From NCBI GenBank assembly GCA_903813345.2, contig CAIIXF020000012.1, forward strand, positions 27,294,684 to 27,358,683: a DNA stretch of 64,000 nt, read 5' to 3'. The first letter of the stretch is position 1. Each line of letters begins with the position of its first letter. Source of the stretch: Owenia fusiformis (Eukaryota; Annelida; Polychaeta; Sabellida; Oweniidae). The notes beneath the pieces are model-generated. The model made no database searches. It worked only from the letters and a program-made list of their open reading frames with translations, and was not told the DNA's origin. Shown here in pieces: positions 51,201 through 59,437 of the stretch. The position numbers were made by a program, and so were the translations under genes.

Positions 51201-54148
51201 TGATACTCATAGCATCTTTCGGTTTCACCTTTCTCAGGGCTGAGAAGAAATGAGATGCCATGGTTTATCATCATGATGGGCGATTGTGGAACGTTTATAT
51301 CTACATGTACAGAATACGAGGGTTGTCCCATAAGTCCTGAAATGTTTGCTCTAACATCTTAAAATGATATACAGAGAACTATTTTGGACGACGTTCGAAG
51401 GACGAGAAAATGGATGATACAAAAGCTCAAAAAGTAAACTAGTAAACTAAAATCTAAAAGTAAGATCATGACATCTCTAATGGCAATAGTAAAACTAAAA
51501 TAGAGCGTGTAGGCCATGCAAGTCATCTCGCAACATTTAAATTGGAATCAGGTGTATATTGAGTACGGGAAGTAAGGCCATATTTGCTTTTAACCACAAT
51601 ATGTTAATTAAAAATGATCTTGATTGTTTTATTGCGGTACGATGACAACTTGAAATGTTTGTAAATTAATTTGATACACAATTTTGCCCAAAGGGATAGG
51701 AATTTGACGAGGAACCGCGCCCGGCCGATTGAGTAGTTTGTTAAAAAATGATTACACTTATACCAGACTACGGTACTTGTAATTGTTCAGATCATATGCT
51801 GATATATGGCGATTGTGGAAAGTTTATATCTACATGTACAGTATACGCGAGTTGTACCATAAGATCAACATACTCATCGTATAGTAATGGAAATCGAAGC
51901 AAATGTGACCCATATTATCTCTCAACATTAATGAGTATAGTCTCTGGCAAACTTTTGAAATGTAATTAGAATCAAGTTGATTTTATCATTACGTTTGCAT
52001 TGTTGTACGAAATGACAGGATGATCATACGATATCACCGAAAGCCGTACGTACGATAATCCTACGGTGACCGTACGGGCGCCGACAGGGTAGGGTCCGAT
52101 GAGTTTAATGGAGAGTTGTTGGTTATAGAATGTAATGCAGTTATATGAAATACTGTGTTTTGATTGGCTAGACTAAGTTTGTCAAATTACACTATGCCTA
52201 CACTACCCTCCATTAGTTTGGAATTCACACATAGCTAGACAAGGTGTGTCCGATTTCAGCCAATCCGAACACAGTATTTCACATAACGCATTGTGCGTGA
52301 AATAACCAATAACGCATCCAAGGTCATTCCTTAGGTGGTTGCAAAGGTGACAAGTTCACTCAACAGATAAAAATTGGTGGTTTGCCAACTTGACCCTTGC
52401 AAAAAGTTTCATTTAAAATATGTCATTTTAGTGATTTCGTATCTTTTAGGTGACATGGTAAAAATATTTTGCAATGTGTGAAAAGAATTTAAGCCCGAGA
52501 CTCAATGCATTTTGTAATTACCAACATCTTCAAAGAATGATCATTCCACATTGCACTCAGTCAAGGGCTTAAATCCTTAAACCTTTTCCCCATGTGCCAG
52601 AGCCACTCAATGTTTTATTTTTAGTTTTCATAACTTTCAGCGACAAAAAACCATGTAAATCAATAATTTTTCTGGCTGTGATGTAATTTGACTGCATTGG
52701 CTATACCTCCAAATATTTTCAAATACTATTTCAAATACTATTACAATAGGCCGAAAATTTAAGACTAATTACAAACATTCTTTATATAATTATTCGATTT
52801 TAATTTTTTGAATTTATCCATATAGCAATTTCTATACGGACAAACTTAATTTTTGAGCACCAACGGTTTTCGACTACACCCGCATAGAAATCTCTATATA
52901 GGCATTCAATTTATATTTTTGACCATATAGAAATTTCTATACAGCAGGCAATCTAGGAAAATAATTTTTCTGGGCCACATAGAAATTTCTATACAGCGTT
53001 TCGATTTTTATTTTTCTACTCTATCCTTATAGAAATTTCTATACCAGCAAACATAATTTAAATATGCACCCATATATATAGAAATTTCTATGAAGCGTTT
53101 CAATTTTTATTTTTGACTTTATCAATATGGAAATTTCTATACGAGGAGAAATGTTTTACCAGTAACATAATTATTATTTTCCGACGGCCTTCACATAGAA
53201 ATTTCTATACCGATAACCAATTAAAATGACAAAAATTGATATTGCCAGAGTCATCTGCATAGAAATTTCTATACGGAAAGACAATGGAATATTTTGTATA
53301 GAAATTTCTATCTGAGAATAGTTTATTTGTAAGTCTAGTTAGAAGCTACATAGAAAATTCTATACGATAAAAAGAAACACAATTTTACTAGACATCAACA
53401 TGAATATGTATTGATAAAATGATTTTACCTTTATCTGGTTTGATGAAATATTCATATACTTTGTATAAATATTGTAAATCTAATATGATAATAAAACATT
53501 GACGGTTGAAATTAATGAAATTCACTGCTGTTTTTACGTTTTTGGGTTTTCAAAAAGGGACTAAACGGTTCATTCTCTTTTTAAATGGTCACGACTTTCA
53601 AGTAATATATTTCATATAACAACAACGTTTCAAAGAATACATACGTCTGCTAAAAAGGTGTGTGTTTCTGTTTATGCTTGTAGAATTCCAAAGTGCTACA
53701 GATAGTTATATCATTTTTTGATGTTTTTTCAGTGAAATCTAAAGCTACATCAGGTAAGTTTATATCTGCGTAATAACTTCTTTAGATCAGACATTTTTGT
53801 AAAAAAATCTATATCTTTATTTTTTAAGCGTATCGCTTGATTGAACCTTTTAAACCCTTTGGATGGAGGCAGAGCCGATTATTCGAATTGTTCTAAAGAT
53901 TGATAAAAAGTCTGATATATAAATACAGATAGGAGAATCTGACGAATATATTATCATTGATTATTTTTCTATTTTCAGGTTATTCATCGTGTACCGTTTT
54001 TGGAGTAGCATGTAGTATATTTGGAGGGGCTATCGGATCATTGTTAGCTCTGCTCATAATTATTGCTCTTCTCTGCTGGGTCGTCAAACTGAACAGCAAA
54101 ATCAAACAGCTGAAAAATGAACAGTATGTGTCAATCGATTGTACATAA
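36153..54148 (+). CDS. Single-pass IgSF membrane protein, nine exons, 393 aa
   Basis: Exons by GT-AG sites: 36153-36210, 36619-36921, 37243-37431, 37990-38112, 38597-38717, 39197-39273, 39661-39780, 53733-53753, 53979-54148. The sum is 1182 bp, 394 codons with stop, without a frame break; most introns are phase 1, as usual for Ig genes. Order: signal peptide 1-19, Ig1 about 20-120 (Cys46, Trp58, Cys102), Ig2 121-225 (Cys142, Trp158, Cys200), Ig3 226-329 (Cys256, Trp268, Cys308), transmembrane about 351-373, cytoplasmic tail of about 20 residues with one tyrosine (EQYVSI). N-glycosylation sequons at 180, 265, 297, 301. A cell-surface adhesion or recognition role is inferred from architecture; I cannot name an orthologue. 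The last long intron holds a 13.4-kb element, so exons 8 and 9 are the least certain links, although phase, splice sites and the expected membrane anchor all fit. Confidence 0.85.
36417..36490 (+). repeat. TATTA microsatellite in intron 1
   Basis: Interrupted ATATT repeats, about 70 bp. Confidence 0.85.
36619..36921 (+). CDS. IgSF gene exon 2: complete Ig1 domain
   Basis: A whole Ig domain in one phase 1-1 exon. Motifs LKCTV, VTWTRDG and DAGRYACNQ give B-strand Cys, C-strand Trp and F-strand Cys. Acceptor TCTTTATAG, donor GTAAGT. Confidence 0.9.
37243..38112 (+). CDS. IgSF gene exons 3 and 4: Ig2 domain, split
   Basis: Exons 37243-37431 and 37990-38112. IFLTCST and FAWEIN lie in the first, SILTCKYE in the second. 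An additional cysteine pair (125 near strand A, 217 near strand G) could make a second disulfide. The second exon starts after TATCTTGAAG, a weaker acceptor than the others. Confidence 0.82.
38597..39780 (+). CDS. IgSF gene exons 5 to 7: Ig3 domain in three pieces
   Basis: Exons 38597-38717, 39197-39273 and 39661-39780. LTLTCSSNGNPAP ends the first (phase 2), NYTWTYKPLP opens the second, and NSGIYTCEAFN lies in the third. GNPxP followed by xYTW is typical of I-set/C2 domains. Confidence 0.88.
39930..40145 (+). repeat. CA/CTCA-rich simple sequence in intron 7
   Basis: Low-complexity CACTCAC and CCACCAA strings. The 74-aa frame here is compositional. Confidence 0.75.
40198..40965 (+). repeat. 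Left arm with 11 GAAATTTC palindromes
   Basis: Near-perfect 16-bp palindromes TATAGAAATTTCTATR at about 40434, 40486, 40520, 40591, 40643, 40709, 40750, 40795, 40838, 40887 and 40939. The spacer sequences differ. Confidence 0.88.
41150..41318 (+). repeat. Dispersed repeat with TGACGTCA, copy 2
   Basis: See 28060-28235; the two differ at scattered positions. Confidence 0.7.
41370..43340. other. Loop of the foldback element, nothing recognised
   Basis: AT-rich. A short hairpin GGGCTTTCAACTAATTGAAAGCCC at 41950-41973. Frames of 63-100 aa lack recognisable domains. Confidence 0.45.
43350..43745. mobile_element. MITE with GATCCAAAAG ends
   Basis: ATTGATCCAAAAGGTCTCC with TTTGCTCTAAAATCTT near 43358-43393 is inverted at 43700-43738 (AAGATTTTTAGAGCAAAG, CTTTTGGATCGACCC). 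The tip GAGGATTGATCC/GGGTCGATCC resembles Tc1/mariner-type ends (inference). Confidence 0.55.
43857..47494 (+). mobile_element. Tandem-array element rich in AGGTCA half-sites
   Basis: Begins with the hairpin AGGAGGCCC..GGGGCCTCCT (43857-43880) and ends around GGGCCTCCGTAAGATTGC with a second hairpin AAGATTGCTTGCAATCTT. Between them are seven to nine degenerate units of about 440 bp, recognisable by CTGTGTTTTCTAAGTTTCTC at about 44495, 44939, 45118, 45360, 45812, 46240, 46681 and 47126. Each unit has clusters of AGGTCA/TGACCT. ORFs of 69-80 aa are the same repeat read in one frame. Confidence 0.8.
47495..49231. other. Loop of the foldback element, nothing recognised
   Basis: A hairpin TTGGTCCCCAGCTGTTAGAA / TTCTTACAACTGGGGACCAA lies at 48679-48723. 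A 116-aa frame at 48479-48829 runs through it and matches nothing known to me. Confidence 0.45.
49235..49662. mobile_element. PIF/Harbinger-type MITE, 428 bp, TSD TTA
   Basis: Ends GGCCATAAGAAGTAGAT and its inverse, TTA on both sides (49232-49234, 49663-49665). Its right flank is the start of the 560-bp repeat; the copy at 28905 has TTTAGCAGAATAC without the MITE. Confidence 0.82.
49663..50230 (+). repeat. 560-bp dispersed direct repeat, copy 2
   Basis: Nearly the same as 28905-29480, same orientation, with small indels. Confidence 0.85.
50231..52809. other. Loop of the foldback element with a duplicated Cys-rich stretch
   Basis: A 73-aa frame at 51748-51969 contains nine cysteines (CNCSDHMLIYGDCGKF, CTVYASC). 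An interrupted partial copy lies at 51140-51330, sharing GGCGATTGTGGAA and TTTATATCTACATGTACAG. No signal peptide or splice context was found. The rest is AT-rich. Confidence 0.4.
52810..53598 (-). repeat. Right arm with GAAATTTC palindromes
   Basis: Inverse of the left arm. About 11 to 13 palindromes between 52820 and 53360, several not exactly aligned with the left arm, so unit gain or loss has occurred since the arms were identical. Confidence 0.85.
53733..53753 (+). CDS. IgSF gene exon 8: 21-bp stalk microexon
   Basis: Flanked by TGATGTTTTTTCAG and GTAAGTTT, phase 1 on both sides. It adds seven residues (LKSKATS, using split codons) between Ig3 and the membrane segment. It is too short to be proved by coding content; the case rests on splice sites and phase. 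Confidence 0.6.
53979..54148 (+). CDS. IgSF gene exon 9: transmembrane segment and tail
   Basis: Acceptor TTTCTATTTTCAG. Encodes a 22-residue hydrophobic run (IFGGAIGSLLALLIIIALLC) with a GxxxG-like start, then the basic stop-transfer KLNSKIKQLK, and ends SIDCT. TAA at 54146-54148. Confidence 0.8.
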
Positions 54149-54206
54149 CTTAAAAAATTCGCGATTGATGTAAAAAAAGTAAATTGTATATCAAATGAAT
54201 TTAAAA

Positions 54207-54216
54207 AATAAATAAA
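54207..54216 (+). terminator. Poly(A) signals of the IgSF gene
   Basis: Overlapping AATAAA at 54207-54212 and 54211-54216, about 60 nt after the stop. Confidence 0.6.
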
Positions 54217-54567
54217 CATATGACTCGAGATATTGCTCATGAGCAAAACTGATACAAGCCATGGTTTTTACGTCAATTGATATTTAAGCGAGTGTTAGCC
54301 TTTAATATCTAGGTTAATCTGAGGTTTAAGATAGATCGTTCAGATCTGAGTAACATATAAAAATATCAAAATCATGACCTGTTTTGCTAACATTATGTTA
54401 CTAACACCTTTCGACATTGAATTTTCACCATTCATAAACCTTTTAACCCATGTCTAAATGAGAGATTACTTACTCAGAAAAACATATACTATATTTATTC
54501 CACTATCCTTGTATGATTGCCTTAATACTTTTCGTTTAATATTTTCTGAGCCCTTGCCTGATCTTTA
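54217..54567. other. Downstream of the IgSF gene, nothing recognised
   Basis: Short AT-rich spacer without repeat or gene signal. Confidence 0.5.
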
Positions 54568-55853
54568 TCACACCATCGGTGGGATATAGTCGTCATACTG
54601 GTCGTGGTCGTGATCGTGGTCGTGATTGTGATCGTCCCGCTTTTTGTCATCGCCGTTTAAGGAAAACTGCTCATCAGATTTTCTCCAAATTCGCAGAGAT
54701 AATAGAGCATATGAAGTACTAGAGCTGATTACATTTTGGGTGGCCATCTTGTTTTCTGGCGGCCATTTTGAAGGTTTTTCGAAAAATCTTGTCATCGCCA
54801 TTTCAGGAAAACCGCTCATTGGATTTCCTTCAAATTTACACAAATGATAGAGGATATCAAGTACTAGAGCTGATTAACTTTTGGGCGACCATCTTGTTTT
54901 CTGGCAGCCATTTTGAAGATTTTTCGAAAAATCTTGTCATCGCCATTTCAGAAAATCAGCTCATCGGATTATCTTCAAAATTACACACATGATAGAGGAT
55001 ATCAAGTACTAGAGCTGATTAACTTTTGGACGGCCATCTTGTTTTCTGGTGGCCATTTTGAAGGTTTCTCGAAAAATCTTGTCAACGCCATTTCAGGAAA
55101 ACCGCTCATCGGATTTCCTTCAAATTTACACAAATGATAGAGGGTATCAAGTACTAGAGCTGATTAACTTTTGGGCGGCCATCTTGTTTTCTGGTGGCCA
55201 TTTTGAAGGTTTTTTGAAAAATCTTGTCATCGCCGTTTCAGGAAAACCGTTCATCGGATTTCCTTCAAATTTACACACATGATAGAGGATATCAAGTACT
55301 AGAGCTGATTAACTTTGTGGCAGCCATCTTGTTTTCTGGTGGCCATTTGAAGTTTTTTCGAAAAGATTTTGTCATCGCCAATTTAGGAAAACCGCTCATC
55401 GGATTTCCTTCAAATTCGCACAGATGATAGAGGATATCAAGTAATAGAGCTGATTAACTTTTGGGCGGCAATCTTGTTTTTTGGTGGCCATTTTTAGGGT
55501 TTTTCGAAAAATCTTGTCATTGCCATTTCAGGAAAACTGCTCATCGGATTTCCTGTACATGATAGGGGATATCAAGTTCTAGAACTAAATTCTGGGTGGC
55601 CATTTTTGTTTTCTTGCGGCCATTTTGAAGGTTTTTCGATTAATCTTCTCATCGCCATTTCAAGAAAACCCCTCATCAGATTTTGAACTAGAGCTGATTA
55701 ACTTTTGGGTGGCCATCTTGTTTTCTGGTGGCTATTTTGAAGTTTTTTGATAAATCTTGTCATCACCATTTTAGAAAAAACGCTAATTGGATTTCCTTCA
55801 AATTCGCACACATGATAGGGGATATCAAGTTCTACACCCTTTTGATGGTGTGA
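54568..55853 (+). mobile_element. 145-bp tandem-array element with short TIRs
   Basis: Bounded by TCACACCATC (54568-54577) and GATGGTGTGA (55844-55853). Inside, GCCATCTTGTTTTCTGG recurs every 145 bp (about 54746, 54891, 55036, 55181, 55326, 55471), eight or nine units, the last shortened. A CGTGRTCGTGGT simple repeat lies at 54597-54636. The ORFs sharing SSPFQENRSSDFLQI are one repeat frame. Confidence 0.8.
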
Positions 55854-56108
55854 TCTCGTTCACGTCCTTTGCCTTGTTCCATAAAAATGTTTACATTTTT
55901 GTATTGAGCTCTTTTAAATAGATATCTGGACATTTGAATGTCATTAACATACAATTTGTGATGAAATAAGACGTTTTAACACACACACTTTACAAGCTAA
56001 AGCTACGTTTTTTGACCCAGCATTTTAAAATGTACTCCATATTATCTTTTTTATCCCTCCAATTTTCATCTATTTTATATCACGCTGCTATTATGTGATA
56101 CTATAACG

Positions 56109-56610
56109 TTACCCAATAGAAAGAAAAACATGTAACAATGCGGTTGGTGGCTCAATTTTCTTGGATTTATTTTTCACACATAATAGATTACATGTATACA
56201 TATATTTTACAACGTACATGTGTACGAGTATAGTCAAATACAAAATAATTTTATGTAATATTATATAGTATGGCGCTAAAAACAGGGTGGAGGATATCAG
56301 TATATTTTCCAAGAATTTTCTAATCTTGATAAAAATCGTTGTGTCATCTGTATAACTAGTCAATTTGATTTCGGTATTACTTGTTTATCTTGATGCCTTC
56401 AACGTTATTATCTTGACTTATTTTGCAAGTAAACACTTCTGTTGAAAAAAAACCCAGAGATCTCATAGGGCAACCTTGTCTTAATTCTCGATTTTGATTA
56501 AAATAATTTGTGGAAACCCTATTATTAGAAACTATGGACATTGTATTTTTGTTAAAAATTGAATTTTTTGAAATATATATATCATATATTTGCAAAATAT
56601 GGTCCATTTA
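56109..56610 (-). pseudogene. LINE reverse-transcriptase fragment
   Basis: Minus-strand frame to 56377 includes NNRVSTNYFNQNRELRQGCP and ISQDNNVEGIKI. After a frameshift near 56375 the next frame reads EIKLTSYTDDTTIF. The RQGCP box followed about 60 residues later by a (F/Y)xDD box is the palm region of non-LTR reverse transcriptases; spacing and wording recall L1-like LINEs. YTDD replaces the usual YADD or FADD. Stops and the frameshift make it inactive. No endonuclease or 3' tail was seen. Confidence 0.75.
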
Positions 56611-56680
56611 CTCTCTGCCGCCCTCACCTACATCTGGGCATACAGCTGTAGATGAGGGCGGCAAGGTTAAGTGAACCATG
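56599..56680. repeat. 82-bp hairpin
   Basis: ATGGTCCATTTA..TGCCGCCCTCACCTACA pairs with TGTAGATGAGGGCGGCA..AAGTGAACCAT. It abuts the LINE fragment. Confidence 0.8.
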
Positions 56681-56838
56681 TTTTGAAATTGAATTTATTT
56701 TTAATTTTAAAAAGTCTTTGTATATACATTTTTGTTTTTAAGTGTCCATTCGAATTCAGTAATCTAAAAAATACACAGCCAGCGTCTCGTCGATTGAAAA
56801 CCATTCCCAAATCTGTAGTAACAAAAACATATATATAT

Positions 56839-57656
56839 CGGGTGTCCCAAAAAATGAGACACTTTTTGCCAAGTATTTTCTCGGCAACTAATAAACCAAA
56901 CTCACTGAGAATTTGTACAAATTAGCCTGAGAGTATCATTAGCAAGTTGTACAAATATAAAACAAATCAAGTGAATATTCTCCGAGTAATAAGAGATTCA
57001 AAATAGCATGTCAAATATTCCCATACCGGAGCTCTGCGATGAGACCTCTACAGTGTTTCTAACAGCTATCAGGTGATAGAATTTGTAAATAAGTCAAAAT
57101 AGCTTGTCTGTGTGTCATGTCTACTTAATTCATTTCATTCTTCCCAAATATTCAAAATCCATTCATTCTCAAAATTCATTTGAGGTGATATTGTTAAGAA
57201 TAAATACGGAAAGGTATTTTGCATGAAAAGGATTAATAAGTGAGATTTACATCGATATTGGTTATTTTTACATACTGTTTCTAATTCAACAATACACACA
57301 TAATATGAAGCCAATCTCTTACATATTTAAAGCAAGAGCAGAAAATACCCTAAAGTGCCTCAAGTGAAGTTTTCAAATTATTTGGCTCATCTATTGCTGA
57401 TAAATCACTTGTCTAATTCCTTCCCATTTTGGTACAAACGCGATGAAAATTCTCATTGTATTGCTCCGGTATGGGACATTTTGACATGCTATCTTGAATT
57501 TCTTAATACTCGCATACAATTTATCTGATCTTTGTCATATTTCTGTACCTTGCTAACGATACTCCTTGGCTACTTTGTACAAATTTTCAAAAGATTTGGT
57601 TCATCAGTTGCCGAGAAAATACTTGGCAAAAAGTGTCTCATTTTTTGGGACACCCG
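56839..57656. mobile_element. MITE with CGGGTGTCCC ends, 818 bp
   Basis: Ends CGGGTGTCCCAAAAAATGAG and its inverse, continuing as imperfect inverted arms of about 200 bp (TTTGCCAAGTATTTTCTCGG; CATACCGGAGC with GCTCCGGTATG). It sits in a TATATA stretch, so the exact TA or AT duplication is ambiguous. No ORF; Tc1/mariner-type by tip style (inference). Confidence 0.82.
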
Positions 57657-58293
57657 ATATATACAATTATATTATTAGACATGAATAGTTATGCAAACAC
57701 GAACATGTTTGCATGCCTGTCTCGTCCCAAAATGTTTGCATACCCTCGTTAAAGATAATATTTGTTGAAAAGTTTGGTTAAACTCATTATAATTATTATA
57801 ATTTGCTATTCTTAGATAAAAAAAATAGTATCATCTTACTTGTATGAACGCTAAGATATAAGTAATCGTCGGTATCGATGATGCTCTTCCTGCTTTGCTT
57901 CTTTCGTACCGTTGTGCCACTGAATATAAAGGAAATCTAAGTGCATATGTTTATACAAATAGTTTGCCAGTTGTTACAGTGAAGTTCAATACAGAATATA
58001 GGTAAATAGTGTGAGGAAGTTTGATACAGAATCCAAAGTCAATTGAGGAACCGTTGAAGAAGCTACTATTCAAGTAATAAATCTAGCTAGAGAATATGGT
58101 ATTTAATAGCAACGAACTACGTGTTATGATAAATATTACTCAGTCATATAATATGAACTAATTGTCAATTCATTTTGGAATTTGGGCATCTCGTTAACAG
58201 ACTCTGACACCCATTTACGTATGACTTAACATCACTATAAATAAAATATATACTTTCAAAAACTGCTACTTTATACACTACCTTGATCAATAC

Positions 58294-58587
58294 CTCTAAC
58301 ACTAATTGTTATTTCACTGCATTTTCTATGGCTGTTGAAGCTATTCTTTGCGCAGCATCTGTACACTCCAGCATCGCCAATTCCTATCCATTTGATTTGT
58401 TTTGTGTGGCCCGTTTCACCATAACTGAAGTTTACATCACTCGTTGCTTTAAATTGCCATGTGTACGATGGTTGGGGGTTACCTCGTGATACCGCTGTAA
58501 AACTGGCAGCCATCCCTTCTTGTAGAATTTCATGATTTTTAATGATTTTGTCTCCGTTTATGAAGAGTGTAGGCTTCTGAGCCTGAT
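58294..58587 (-). CDS. Ig-domain exon of a second IgSF gene
   Basis: Minus strand: acceptor TTCTTTTAG then QAQKPTLFINGDK, and donor GTATTG after SVRG; 294 bp, phase 1 at both ends. The domain has GNPQPSYTWQF and DAGVYRCCAKN, with Trp and the F-strand Cys (doubled), but the expected B-strand Cys reads Ala (SFTAVSRG), so the canonical disulfide is missing unless the second Cys of the pair bonds elsewhere. It is closest in wording to Ig3 of the neighbouring gene, whose domain is split by two introns. Other exons were not found; the upstream ones may lie beyond E3. Confidence 0.75.
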
Positions 58588-59437
58588 CTAAAAGAAGAAA
58601 AGAAGACTAATATACATCTTGACTGAGGGGTAGTAAATCTTCACCCAAAAGGTGACTTGCCATGATATGATATCATTCGTAATAATTTCTAATACCTATG
58701 TTTGTAATGCATTCGCCTACAAAAGTAAGACCGAATCAGATTAATTGTTTTTTTTATGTTTTATCACAGAGTAGTACATTCAATCTGAACCAATCTGATA
58801 GTTGAACGGGATATCAGGACATTTTATACCATGGCCAGAGTAATGTCAGGTATATAATAGCAAGTGATAAATCACATGTTTGGGATAGGGATGGCATCAG
58901 GGATGATATTGGAATTAGCGGGATGATATCAGGTTTGATATCGATATCATCCCGGGTATTTTTTTTGAAAATTTTCATTTTTTTCAGAAATTTTAATTTT
59001 TAAAAGTGTTATCTCACTTAACAGAGGATTGTTTGGTAGGTACTACTCTTGCCCGTGGTATCCGGTCGTTATTCATCTGTCGGGATGATATTGGGAATAT
59101 CCCTTGGATGATATCAATATTTCCCTCTGTCACTGTCACTTCTCTTTGGAAATCTTGATATCATCTGTGTGATATTCCCCATATCAAATCTCTCTGGGAT
59201 GATAACAATACAATTAAGCACTATTTATTCAGGATTAACTTGTCGAAAAAAATATATTACTACTTGATATATATACTTATTAATGATCGGAAAATCGAAA
59301 ATGAAAGAGAGAAAGTATCGCAACAGATATCGCAACCCATCGACATTTTTTCCTGAAATGTCCTGATTTGAAACCCCTTCCACCCTGCATTTTCGATATT
59401 TGTTGCATCAATATGTTGTGTTTTGAGACACTGTTAA
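58588..59437. repeat. Spacer with GATATC-rich hairpins
   Basis: 58910-59215 has repeated GGGATGATATC in both orientations (for example GATATCGATATCATCCCGGG), probably a decayed foldback element. The remainder is featureless; it ends at the E3 tip. Confidence 0.55.

Larger units (their letters stand above)
40198..53598. mobile_element. 13.4-kb foldback element in intron 7 of the IgSF gene
   Basis: Outer tips AAAGTCGTGACCATTTAAAA and its inverse at 53579-53598 begin inverted arms of about 720-770 bp (left 40198-40965, right 52877-53598). Similarity stops sharply outside the tips and at GCGGGTGTAGT on the inner side. The arms share flanking sequence such as TTTATACAAAGTATATGAAT and a ladder of TATAGAAATTTCTATA palindromes. 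The loop holds several other repeats and no transposase frame that I recognise. Two separate inverted copies of a 0.75-kb element would look similar, but the lack of a second tip at either inner edge favours one element. Confidence 0.7.

Noticed and set aside
51290-51345. Mariner-like tip GAGGGTTGTCCCATAAGTCC
   Set aside because: No inverted partner was found; the similar string at 51844 is in direct orientation and belongs to the local duplication.
54644-55427. Repeated ORFs sharing SSPFQENRSSDFLQI
   Set aside because: One frame of the 145-bp tandem repeat; each is ended by the same stop and none has a start or splice context of its own.
57840-57919. Possible minus-strand cytoplasmic-tail exon (one frame contains DTDDYLYLSV) for the second IgSF gene
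   Set aside because: Splice sites look fair, but two frames are open, no transmembrane exon was found between it and 58294, and the phase from the Ig exon does not pick the tyrosine-containing frame.
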